Assembly: GCA_005878515.1 (NCBI GenBank)
Contig: VBLZ01000082.1
Location: forward strand, 1-15,601
Direction of reading: 5' to 3'
Source: Methanobacteriota archaeon
Lineage (GTDB): Archaea > Thermoplasmatota > Thermoplasmata > RBG-16-68-12
DNA: 15,601 nucleotides
The notes beneath the pieces were generated by a model. It had not been told where the DNA came from, made no database searches, and saw nothing but the letters and a program-made list of their open reading frames with translations. Positions 1 through 7,713 of the stretch are shown here, in pieces. The translations under genes were made by a program, and so were the position numbers. Within the stretch, counting starts at the first letter, position 1; every line of letters starts with the position of its first letter.

Positions 1-3000
1 ATCTTGCGCATCTCCTCTTCCTCGCGGAGCCAGTCTTCGAACGTCACGAAGGTGGGTTGTTTCTTCCACCACTCCTGGAAGTCCCGGTCCGAGAGGTCGC
101 GCCCGAGCTGCCGCGAGGCCTCCTGTCGCAGTTTCGACACGACCTCGTCGTACTGGAGGCGCATCTTCTCCTCATAGTCGGCCATCTCGACCTCGCCCGT
201 CGCGAACTCGACGCCGCACTCCGGGCACTGTTTCACGTCGACCGGGATCCAGGCCTGGCAGTTCGAGCACTTCGCCATGTCCCGCTCGAACTCGACGCCG
301 CACTTCGGGCACGTCGTCGCGTCCTCCGGGATGAAGGCGCCGCACTCGCCGCACTCGACCATCTTGCCGAGGCCGTAGACCTTCCAGTACACGGTGACGC
401 CGGCCGCGATGGCGACCGCCGCGCCGAGGATGACCAGGAAGAGCCACCACGGGACGCCGAGGATCGGGACCGGGCTGCTGAGGAACGGCAGGGTTTTCTT
501 CACCGTGATCGACTGGGTCCCTGGCCCGATGATGCTGGACGAGGGCGTGACAACGACGTCGTAGGACCCGTCCGCCAGACCAGAGGGCACGGTGAGCGTG
601 CCGATGAAGAATCCGTCGGCCTGGGTGAGAGTCGTGTTCGACGCCTTGACGGCAGCGCCCTGACGCAGCTCGATCGTGAGGGCCACGCTTGGGATTCCGT
701 TGTTCGTGCTGAGATCCCGGACGAATCCGGAGACGCCGAGGGAGGTGCCCGGCTCGAGCGTCTGGCCCGCGCTCGGCGACATCATCGCGATGTATCCCTG
801 AGGCGGCAAGACATTGAGCGTGACCGTCGCGGTGTTGTTCGCTTCCTGCGCGGCTCCGCCTTCGTTGATCCGGTTGTTAGGGTCGACCTTGAGGATGATC
901 TGCTGGTTGCCGGTGAGGGGGATGCCGCTGACATTGAGCGAGACGTTCAGGAAGGTCCCGATCGTGCGGCCGTCGACCCGGCCGACTTGGAGGGCGCCGA
1001 AGAACGCGGCGACCGATACGTTCAGCGCAGCGGTCTGGCCCGCGTTGTACACGAGCACGTCGATCGTGAACGGCTGATTCTGCGTCACGGTCCTCACGCC
1101 GGGGTAGTCGCTCTGATGGAGCGCCAGGTCTGGCGGCGTGAGCGCGTTCACAGAGAACGTCGCATTGTTGTTGCCCAGGACGTAGTCCTTGTTGCGGATG
1201 TCGGTGGTCGTCGGGGTTCGCAGGCTGAACGTCAGAAGATGGGCTCCGGTGGACGTCGGCCGCCACAGGACCGTCAAGGTCGTGTCGACGCCGGGGCCGA
1301 TGTCGAACGTCACCGGTCCGCCGACCCGCTGCGCCCCTTCCCAGACCTCGAGAATCGCCCCCGTGGCCCGGTTCGTCCCCACGTTGTGGGCCACCACGCG
1401 CACCTGGGCGTCGTTGTTGAGGACCGGGTCGGTTGCAAACTGGACGTCCGCGGAGGTGATCGCGAGGTCCGGCCATGTAAAGAGGGTGAAGGTCCGCGGG
1501 AGGATGTTGTTCAGTTCGTTCGTCTCGCGGATCGCTCCGCCGTCCGAGACCGAGAACAGAGGCGGATCCACCACGGCGGACACGGTGCGGCTCGATTCGA
1601 GGGCGCCGTTCGGCCGCCAAATGATCGTGGCCGTCGTGGTCGCGTTCTTCGGGACGAGCGCGAGGACCGTGTCGTTGATCCAGACTCCGGCCGCCATGTA
1701 GTCGAACGGAGTGAAGTCCATCACGCCCTCGCCGTTGCGGTCCACGTTGTCCTCGAAGAAGCTCACGCGGACATTGTGGACGTCGACCTGGCCCGCGTTT
1801 CGGATCCTCGCCGTCACCTGGATGTTCGTGTTGACCGGCTGGAGGGCCGACGCCCCGTTGCCTCCGAGGACGGTCACGGCCGTGATGCTGAGGTCCGGCG
1901 TGAGACTCGAGAACGTCAGCTGCGCGACCGCGTCGGCCGTCAGGAGGAGCGAGGCCGGCGAATCCGGTTGGTACGTCGTCACGTCGACGACCGCGGATCC
2001 GGTGGCGAGGTAGGAGTTGTTCAGGACGCGGGCGGAGGTCGTACGGGTCTCTTCAAACGCCCGATACACGACCGAGCCGCTCGGAGCGGAGACGGGCCAC
2101 GTCGTCGAGTTCGCAAGGTAGATGTCATCGACCGCGGGGTTCGGGACCGTAAACGGGGTCAGGGTGTTCGGGTCGAGGCGTTGAACGAGGATGTGTACGT
2201 TCGCGCCCGCGAGCGACGTCCCGGTCCCGTCGACCGCGTTCACATGGAGCCACCAGTAGCGGCTCACCTGGGCGCCACCCGTGATCATGCCGACCCACCA
2301 CGAACCGTTCGGATCGAACGTCTGGACCGAGGTCAGCTGCACATTCTGCGCGCCGCCGAAGATGAGTTGGGACGTCTGGACCTGGTTGAACGTCGTGTTC
2401 CGGATGTCCAGGTCAACCGTGTTCGCGTTGCCGTCATCCGTGAGGAACGCGAGGGTCGTGACGCCGGTGAGGGTCGCGTCCCAGAGGTGCGTCGTCTGAA
2501 CCGTGTCGATCCAGAAGCCGGGACCGAGGAATGAATCGCGCACGAGGGTGGCGCTGCCGCCGAACAAGGTGACGTTCGCGTCGATCGTCGAATCGGAGAT
2601 CGCGACGCTCGACGTGGGACCTTCTTCGCGGAGCATGCCGGGGGAACCCTGGGCCGTCAAGGTGAGCGCGCTCCCTCGGCTGGCGACGAGGGTTCCGCCG
2701 TTCGAGACGTAGAAGGCGAGCGGATAGTTGCTCCAGACCGTGGAGTTGACCAGGGTGAGCTGACCGCCCGAGAGGATCTTCACGTACGCCCGCGAGTTGC
2801 TGGCCGACCCCTGATCGACGTACAGACCGCCGTCCGTGATTGAGATAGATCCGGAAATCTCGAGGCAGCTGGAGACGGATACGGAGCCGACGATCTGCCG
2901 GTCGAACGACCACGTCGTGACACCGGTCGGGCATACCTGAAGGTTGCCGAACGACATCGTGACCCACTTGGAGTTGTTCGCAGCGCTGACCGCGGGATAC

Positions 3001-4202
3001 GGGTCGTAGAACTCGTCGCCCGTGGTGCTCGAGGCCGCGTACGTCACTTGCTGGTGGTAGTTCCCGAAGGATTCGGCGTTCGGCAGGCTGGCCGTCGTGA
3101 TCTGGTCCGTGAAGAGCGGGATGAGGGCGAGCCCATTCGCGTCCGTCCGGTTCCAGGCGTTCGCTCCGCTCGCGGTCCGGCCGAGGTACCAAAGGGTGCG
3201 TGAGGTCGGGGTCGTGGCGAGCGCGTTGTCCGGATATTGCGCGGTCGTGCTGCTCGGGCTGAGCGTCGACCAGATGGTCGCACCGCTGACCGGGATTCCG
3301 CTCGAGTCGACGACGGTCGCATGCAGCCACCGCATGAAGTCCACGTTCCCGCCGGCGGCCGTCGGACGGAACGCCGGGACCCAATCCGCCTTCGCGGCGG
3401 GGTCTTGCGTTCGGTCGATCGTCACGTTGTACAGGTACGCGTTCGAGGTCCCGTCGACACGGAGCTCGTTGTGAACTCCAGGCGTGTTGGAATAGTCCAC
3501 CCCGATGTACGAGTCGTAGGAGTAGAGGTTGCTCGTCGCCGTCAGGAGGATGTTGCCCGCCGTGCCGCCCGTGTACTCGTAGAGTCGTTCAATCCGGGAT
3601 CGATACAGACTCGCGGTCGTGGTCGCCCATGCCATCAGAGGCGCGTCGTTGTTGTCATCCGTGTTGATGCCGAGTCCGGAAATCTCTGAATCGGTGAAGC
3701 CGGTGATCTTCGAATCCGTGACGTTGATCGTCGCGCTCGTCGCGTTGAACCAACCGGGGAACTTCAGGATCGCGCCGTTCTTCATCGTGAACCGGCTGTT
3801 CGCGCCCGAGACGGTGAAGGCGAGCCGGAGGAAGGGAGCAATCGAATCCGTCTGCGTCGTGACGATCGAGTTGTCGAGAATGAGTTCGCCGCCCCCGTTC
3901 ACGTTCAGCGCATAGCCTGCGTGCGATGTGTCCTTCGAGAAACTCAGGCCGCCGTCGGTCAACGTCAGACTGCCTCCCGAGTTCACGTTGATCGTGCCGT
4001 CGACCGAGTAGAGAATCCCGCTGCACACCTGTGTGTTCGTGATCGTCCAGTCACCGGTGATCACGCCGCCAACCTGGTCGCAGGTCCCGGCGCGTGCCGC
4101 CGGTGTCAGGGCGAGGAGCGTCGCGAACAGTCCGGCGAGGGCGACCGACCAAACAATCAGGAGCGTGAGGGCCCTCGCATTCCGTTCGGCGGGCCTAGAC
4201 AT
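1..4202 (-). CDS. Giant surface protein with beta-helix, CARDB, TM and cytoplasmic zinc ribbons (3' end outside window)
   Basis: Not recognised as a named gene; predicted single-pass surface protein, adhesin or sensor. The visible 1,400 residues start with a signal peptide (basic N-terminus, hydrophobic core, ARA|G cleavage after residue 38). Next comes a right-handed beta-helix-like repeat region with an Ig-like/carboxypeptidase-regulatory-like segment (about 40-420), then a second such pair (about 414-765). Three CARDB-like domains start with PDL (about 770-900, 910-1020, 1023-1130), followed by an Ig-like domain (1132-1235). A TM helix (1252-1275) is followed by lysines, so the C-terminus is inside. 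Two CxxC-x10-CxxC zinc ribbons follow (C1284/1287/1298/1301 and C1312/1315/1326/1329), then a charged helical segment. ATG at 4202 is the first in frame after an upstream TAG and matches the paralogue's start exactly. By comparison with the paralogue at 7714-10443, roughly 95 residues, including a third ribbon, lie beyond the left edge. Confidence 0.85.
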   Translation of the reverse strand, partial: MSRPAERNARALTLLIVWSVALAGLFATLLALTPAARAGTCDQVGGVITGDWTITNTQVCSGILYSVDGTINVNSGGSLTLTDGGLSFSKDTSHAGYALNVNGGGELILDNSIVTTQTDSIAPFLRLAFTVSGANSRFTMKNGAILKFPGWFNATSATINVTDSKITGFTDSEISGLGINTDDNNDAPLMAWATTTASLYRSRIERLYEYTGGTAGNILLTATSNLYSYDSYIGVDYSNTPGVHNELRVDGTSNAYLYNVTIDRTQDPAAKADWVPAFRPTAAGGNVDFMRWLHATVVDSSGIPVSGATIWSTLSPSSTTAQYPDNALATTPTSRTLWYLGRTASGANAWNRTDANGLALIPLFTDQITTASLPNAESFGNYHQQVTYAASSTTGDEFYDPYPAVSAANNSKWVTMSFGNLQVCPTGVTTWSFDRQIVGSVSVSSCLEISGSISITDGGLYVDQGSASNSRAYVKILSGGQLTLVNSTVWSNYPLAFYVSNGGTLVASRGSALTLTAQGSPGMLREEGPTSSVAISDSTIDANVTLFGGSATLVRDSFLGPGFWIDTVQTTHLWDATLTGVTTLAFLTDDGNANTVDLDIRNTTFNQVQTSQLIFGGAQNVQLTSVQTFDPNGSWWVGMITGGAQVSRYWWLHVNAVDGTGTSLAGANVHILVQRLDPNTLTPFTVPNPAVDDIYLANSTTWPVSAPSGSVVYRAFEETRTTSARVLNNSYLATGSAVVDVTTYQPDSPASLLLTADAVAQLTFSSLTPDLSITAVTVLGGNGASALQPVNTNIQVTARIRNAGQVDVHNVRVSFFEDNVDRNGEGVMDFTPFDYMAAGVWINDTVLALVPKNATTTATIIWRPNGALESSRTVSAVVDPPLFSVSDGGAIRETNELNNILPRTFTLFTWPDLAITSADVQFATDPVLNNDAQVRVVAHNVGTNRATGAILEVWEGAQRVGGPVTFDIGPGVDTTLTVLWRPTSTGAHLLTFSLRTPTTTDIRNKDYVLGNNNATFSVNALTPPDLALHQSDYPGVRTVTQNQPFTIDVLVYNAGQTAALNVSVAAFFGALQVGRVDGRTIGTFLNVSLNVSGIPLTGNQQIILKVDPNNRINEGGAAQEANNTATVTLNVLPPQGYIAMMSPSAGQTLEPGTSLGVSGFVRDLSTNNGIPSVALTIELRQGAAVKASNTTLTQADGFFIGTLTVPSGLADGSYDVVVTPSSSIIGPGTQSITVKKTLPFLSSPVPILGVPWWLFLVILGAAVAIAAGVTVYWKVYGLGKMVECGECGAFIPEDATTCPKCGVEFERDMAKCSNCQAWIPVDVKQCPECGVEFATGEVEMADYEEKMRLQYDEVVSKLRQEASRQLGRDLSDRDFQEWWKKQPTFVTFEDWLREEEEMRK
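199..391. repeat. Near-identical copy of 8201-8393 (zinc-ribbon coding block)
   Basis: This 193-base stretch matches 8201-8393 with a single mismatch (c312 versus g8314). It encodes the paired zinc ribbons of the two paralogous surface proteins. Sequence on both sides diverges clearly, including at silent positions, so this block is far more conserved at DNA level than the rest of the gene pair. Confidence 0.9.
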
Positions 4203-4249
4203 CCGAGGCACCCCGCGGGTTGAGGCACCGGGCTACCCCATAAGAAATG

Positions 4250-4351
4250 CGACCGGTGGGCATGATATGCGACCCATCCAGGACCGATTCTTAAAAAGGT
4301 TCTCGGATGATTATCCAACCCGATACGTATCCGTTCTCACGTCGGAGAATA
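4250..4351 (-). promoter_or_regulatory. Promoter of the giant surface protein, conserved with its paralogue
   Basis: Read on the minus strand, there is a GATAATC element (4309-4315) inside a 43-base conserved block (4309-4351), then a TATA-like TTTTTAA (4291-4297), then a conserved catgcccaccggtcg stretch (4250-4264). Position for position the whole stretch aligns with 10491-10592 upstream of the paralogue, without indels (constant offset 6241). The start site is inferred to lie about 25 bases after the TATA box, near 4265-4270, giving a leader of about 65 bases. The 43-base block keeps 33 identical bases. Confidence 0.7.
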
Positions 4352-4628
4352 TCCGGTTCCGCCAGGGTCGCGATTTCTATTTCAATTCCTGAATAAAGAA
4401 CCGGTTCAATCGCGCGGATGTGCAGCAGCGTCGACGCGGCCCGATCACGTGCGTGCGGCTAATGGCGCGCGAGCGACCGCGATTCGCCTCCGTTGCACGA
4501 TTGTCCCAAGCTCGCCGGACGCCCGTTCGAAGTCGCGTCCCGACTCGCGGTCTTGGGTGCGCCTTCCGCGGCAGGCACGTCTACGCGCGCCTCGTGATTC
4601 TCACGCTATCACGGGTTGGTAACTACCA
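4352..4628. other. Intergenic stretch between divergent genes, no gene seen
   Basis: No convincing ORF, tRNA or repeat array is visible. The left part (4352-4400) is AT-rich and lies directly upstream of the minus-strand promoter; it holds ccggttc at 4353-4359 and its inverted copy gaaccgg at 4399-4405. The rest is GC-rich and featureless. A plus-strand reading frame runs through it into the pilin gene, but its composition looks like antisense or out-of-frame noise. Confidence 0.5.
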
Positions 4629-4643
4629 CGAACAATTTATATA
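4629..4643 (+). promoter_or_regulatory. Pilin promoter: BRE-like CGAACA plus TATA box TTTATATA
   Basis: A clear TATA box (4636-4643) is directly preceded by a BRE-like cgaaca (4629-4634). This is the strongest archaeal promoter in the window. Transcription would begin near 4664, giving a leader of about 30 bases that contains the ribosome binding site. It excludes the upstream in-frame ATG at 4616, which lies before the TATA box. Confidence 0.75.
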
Positions 4644-4683
4644 TCGTCGGGTCGGGTGCGAGTGTGTTCTCCCTGAGCCCACC

Positions 4684-4690
4684 GGGAGGC
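4684..4690 (+). promoter_or_regulatory. Shine-Dalgarno GGGAGGC of the pilin gene
   Basis: This purine-rich site ends six bases before ATG 4697. It fixes the start so that the protein begins directly with a short prepilin leader. Confidence 0.8.
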
Positions 4691-4696
4691 CACTCC

Positions 4697-6358
4697 ATGA
4701 GAACCATCCTCCGCCAAGACGAGTCGGGTGTGTCCGAGGTCGTCGGCACGATCCTGATCCTCGCAATGACCGTCGTGCTGTTTTCGGTCATCATCGTCTG
4801 GGTGACGAATATCCCGACCCCGAGCGCACAGGCTCGGACCGATATCCAGTCCGAGATGAACCCGATCTACAACGCGCTGGGCGTGGAAATCGGGGTGAAC
4901 ATCACGCTCACGCATCAAGGCGGCGAGGCGCTCTTCCCTGTACCGACAATCATTTATGTCATCGCGCAGCGAGGCTCGAATAACCCTCAGACGGACGTCT
5001 GCCTGGTCCACACGTACAACAAAGTGATCGGAAACGGGTTGTTGGACGGCACCGACAGCGTCTGGGACATCGGCGAGCGATGGAACTACAAGAGCCTGCC
5101 CGGCTTCTACTGTTCCCTGGCCTCGTTCGGCCCGCTCCTATCCTCGGACCAAATCACGATCATCATCGTCGATCACCTGAAGAGCATCGTCCTGTGGACC
5201 GGCCCCATGAACGCGCCGGTCGGCACCCGTCCCCCAGTCTTCGTCGACAAGTGGACGGACGGGGTCTTGGCCACGGAGGAGATCGACCCGGTCCAGGCGA
5301 CCCAGGGGTTCTATATCTTCGCGAAGGTCACCGATCCGGACAACGACCTGAACGTGAATTCGGTGTATGCGACGATCACCGCTTGGTACGGCTCGGGCAC
5401 CTCCTGCGCGTTGCCCCAACAGATGAAGGACAACGGCATTTCTCCGGATCGCATCGCGGGAGACCGGATCTTCACCCTGGGAGGGAGCGCCTGCACGAAT
5501 CCACCGTATCCCGCCCTCACGTGGGCCGGATCGATCATCCTGCTTAATGCGACCGACTCGAAAGGCCACCAGACCACGACCCGCCTCGTCTTGGACGTGG
5601 TCGCGCCCCTCACCGGCGGAGGTGGGAACAGCGGGACGATCCCGAGCCAGCTGTGGCAATACATCGGCTACGTCCAGATCCGGACCGGGGAGGTCTGGGT
5701 GTCGAACCTGAGCAGTCCGTACAACTCGCCGAACACGTACCAGCCGTACCGGGTCACGCGAGCCCAACTGAATGGGAACGGCGGAGCCCTATTCCATTAC
5801 AAGATGGTGAACCACGGCAACACCACGATCTTCATCGATGGATGGAGTGAAGCGTTCTTCCAGAACACCCAGTCCGCGAGCGGCGCCGTCGCCTTCATTG
5901 TCGCGCCGTGCAGCACGGCGATCGCGGCAAACGCGGGCGGAGTCGCACCGTACCCCGGCACGGCTGGGAACATCAACGATTTCCAGTATGCCCACACCGG
6001 CGTGCCGGCCGGGTGTTCCGTGACGAGTCCTATCGGGGTCTTCGACATCAACACGTTCAACCAGGACACCGGTGGCACCCCGTACGTGATGCTAGCGTAC
6101 GCGAAGACACCATTCTCCACGGGCTCTTCCAATGTCTGGGGCTCCGCCACCTTCTTCATGAGCATCCTCGTCTCGGGGATGGCGGGTCCCTCGAACTACA
6201 CGTACGCGCAACTCACCGGGATCGGAGCCAACCCGAACAGCTGCGGCGGGCTCGGACCTGCGTACAACCCCTTCAACCACCTGACCGACCCGATCACGGC
6301 GTGCCGGACCTCGTGGTACGCCCAAGTGATTCCGTTTATCGGGATGGTCGTGTACTAG
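4697..6358 (+). CDS. Large archaeal type IV pilin-like secreted or surface adhesin
   Basis: This 553-residue protein opens with a class III prepilin signal: a short charged leader (MRTILRQDESG), a predicted cleavage G11|V12, then VSEVVGTILILAMTVVL and a hydrophobic helix to about residue 36. This is the Pilin_N/DUF1628-type archaeal pattern, processed by a PibD/FlaK-like peptidase and assembled or anchored through the helix. After a first beta-rich part comes an Ig-like domain (about 177-305, with an AGDRIFTLGG stretch), a Gly-rich linker, and a C-terminal beta-rich domain (about 320-553) with several Asn-x-Ser/Thr sites and paired cysteines. Typical archaeal pilins are about 120-200 residues, so this is more likely a pilus-associated adhesin or minor pilin than the major subunit. 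No assembly ATPase or membrane platform gene lies nearby. It is transcribed alone, divergently from the giant surface protein. Confidence 0.85.
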   Translation: MRTILRQDESGVSEVVGTILILAMTVVLFSVIIVWVTNIPTPSAQARTDIQSEMNPIYNALGVEIGVNITLTHQGGEALFPVPTIIYVIAQRGSNNPQTDVCLVHTYNKVIGNGLLDGTDSVWDIGERWNYKSLPGFYCSLASFGPLLSSDQITIIIVDHLKSIVLWTGPMNAPVGTRPPVFVDKWTDGVLATEEIDPVQATQGFYIFAKVTDPDNDLNVNSVYATITAWYGSGTSCALPQQMKDNGISPDRIAGDRIFTLGGSACTNPPYPALTWAGSIILLNATDSKGHQTTTRLVLDVVAPLTGGGGNSGTIPSQLWQYIGYVQIRTGEVWVSNLSSPYNSPNTYQPYRVTRAQLNGNGGALFHYKMVNHGNTTIFIDGWSEAFFQNTQSASGAVAFIVAPCSTAIAANAGGVAPYPGTAGNINDFQYAHTGVPAGCSVTSPIGVFDINTFNQDTGGTPYVMLAYAKTPFSTGSSNVWGSATFFMSILVSGMAGPSNYTYAQLTGIGANPNSCGGLGPAYNPFNHLTDPITACRTSWYAQVIPFIGMVVY

Positions 6359-6656
6359 TTCGCGAAGCCGGGATCGGGGGTAACCCAGCCGCCAAGCGTG
6401 ACGCAACCATCCGCGCTCGTTCGCCAACCGACCGGCGCGTGCTCTCGGGTGCGCGCACTCCGCGTTTCGGGTGCACTCCCCCAAGCCGACGGACATCCGC
6501 TCCGGAGCCAATCTGAGTACTGTACCCGAGCGAGGGTGTCGAGGCGGAGACCTCCGCGCATGGTCCGGCACCTCCCGGGCAGAAGGTTGAACAACGTCGC
6601 CCGCTTGCCGGGAATGCACGGGTCGAATAGGGCCCAAGAGGATCCGCGGTGTTCAC
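6359..6656. other. Intergenic stretch, no gene seen
   Basis: This separates the pilin-like gene from the small HEPLH gene. No oligo-T terminator, clear TATA box, tRNA fold or credible ORF is visible. A weak AT-richer patch (gtcgaatag, about 6622-6630) sits 27-35 bases before the next start and could serve a leaderless mRNA. Confidence 0.4.
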
Positions 6657-7025
6657 ATGTCCGATCCGAATGAGGTACATCCCCTGCGGGATGGCGGGAT
6701 CACGTGGGTGTTCTATTTCCGACGCTCGGAGGTGCCTCCGCGGGAGCTCGCCATCGTTTCGCGGGCCAAGCGGGGAAGGCTTCTGCGCCTCGCGGTCACA
6801 TTCGGCTTTCCGGACCCTGGCTTCCGTGAATACCAGAGTACGACCGCAGTCCACCTGTGGCAGATGGACACGCTCCCGACGACGATCTCCTGGCGCGAGG
6901 TCTTCGTGCATGTCTTCACTCACGAGCCGCTACACCACGCGATTGGCAGGTTTCTGGCCGAAATGGCTGAGAGCGGAGACCAGGAATGGGTCATCAGCCG
7001 GCTCGGCGACGGGCGTTGGTGGTAG
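6657..7025 (+). CDS. Small hypothetical protein with HEPLH (HExxH-like) motif
   Basis: This 122-residue protein is not recognised as a named family. It looks like a real globular protein: the centre is rich in hydrophobic and aromatic residues, and VHVFTHEPLHHAIGRFL (residues 84-100) places H89-E90-x-x-H93 in a predicted helix, the pattern of zinc metallopeptidases and related metal-binding folds. It is very short for a peptidase, with no obvious third zinc ligand, signal peptide or TM segment. The motif may be coincidental or mark a minimal metal-binding domain. The start ATG 6657 has only a weak GGTG (6649-6652) and GAGGAT (6639-6644) upstream, so the mRNA may be leaderless. The frames overlapping on the other strand have less protein-like composition. 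Confidence 0.6.
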   Translation: MSDPNEVHPLRDGGITWVFYFRRSEVPPRELAIVSRAKRGRLLRLAVTFGFPDPGFREYQSTTAVHLWQMDTLPTTISWREVFVHVFTHEPLHHAIGRFLAEMAESGDQEWVISRLGDGRWW

Positions 7026-7056
7026 TCGCCTCGGGGCGGAGCGTCCCTAGGCGACC

Positions 7057-7197
7057 GTGGGGCACGACGAACAGATGCTCGAGAGCATCGTCGCGGATGT
7101 GCGGTGGCGCCTGGGCTCAACCATCGGGTCTGGTCACCGGGTCCTCGATCGACTCCGGGCGCATGAATCTCGGCTGGCGACCGCGACCATCCGTTAG
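7057..7197 (+). CDS. Possible small ORF of 46 codons
   Basis: A short frame opens at GTG 7057 (or ATG 7075, giving 40 residues) and ends at TAG 7195. It follows the HEPLH gene by 31 bases on the same strand. The product would be a basic amphipathic helix (LESIVADVRWRLG then VLDRLRAHESRLA). There is no strong ribosome binding site and no recognised family, so it may be chance or a remnant. Confidence 0.25.
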   Translation: MGHDEQMLESIVADVRWRLGSTIGSGHRVLDRLRAHESRLATATIR

Positions 7198-7713
7198 GGG
7201 CGATGTTGATGCGGGAGTCTGAAGCCGCGAGAGTCGGTCGCGGCTGCGAGCTTCGCTGGGATGGCGGTGACTGAGAGGGTGATCGAAGCAGCGAACAGGA
7301 GCCCGCCGCCGTTCGGCTAATCGACGCAACGAGCCGCCGCGGTGGCCTGGTGCGATCTTCGTTGCGGTGCAGCAAAGCACTTCATGCGGAGAACTGACGT
7401 GTCCTCCCGAGGGTCGCTGGGGAGGAGTGGCCCGAGCCATCAGCTCTCTCAGCCCGCAGGACACCGTCGGACGAACCCGGGCGCTCGCATCCAGAGGCGT
7501 ACCGACAACAATCGACATCGTGAGGTGGGGTTTCGGTGTGTCCTCTGGTCAACTCGCTGGCACGCCCTTGAGGGTGAGAACAGAAAGGACCCGCGCGACT
7601 CGAGGCCGTCGCGTCATCGGGTTGTTCGCCATCAGCCGGAACGGTCTCCACGCGGGCGGCGGAAGGTTCGGCCTGAGAGTGAGAAAACGAAAAGGGGTTG
7701 GGGGAAGGCCGGC
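7198..7713. other. Region without a convincing gene, holding two hairpins
   Basis: Frames on both strands here have the Arg/Pro/Ser-rich composition of non-coding GC-rich DNA. A perfect 8-base stem (agccgcga 7223-7230 with tcgcggct 7238-7245, 7-base loop) lies 25 bases after the small ORF. A second 7-base stem (tcctccc 7402-7408 with gggagga 7420-7426, 11-base loop) lies further on. An unannotated RNA or decayed gene is possible; nothing was recognised. Confidence 0.4.
7684..7693 (-). terminator. Oligo-T terminator after the second surface protein
   Basis: On the minus strand the sequence reads CCCCTTTTCGTTTTCTC starting about 20 bases after the stop codon. T-rich tracts without a required hairpin are the usual archaeal termination signal. 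Confidence 0.5.

Noticed and set aside
57..2534. 825-codon plus-strand ORF
   Set aside because: It is antisense to the giant surface protein and is rich in Arg, Asp, Val and His, as expected from the complement of GC-rich coding DNA. The minus frame has a signal peptide, recognisable domains and zinc ribbons.
4520..4545. Possible tRNA T-arm (gttcgaagtc)
   Set aside because: The flanking bases do not form the required stem, and no anticodon arm or acceptor stem could be found.
4420..4983. 187-codon plus-strand ORF overlapping the pilin start
   Set aside because: It starts before the pilin promoter, runs out of frame into the pilin gene and is Arg-rich without recognisable features.
6610..6640. 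Possible tRNA T-arm (gggtcgaatag)
   Set aside because: It has no matching stem or cloverleaf; it is more likely part of the weak upstream region of the small HEPLH gene.
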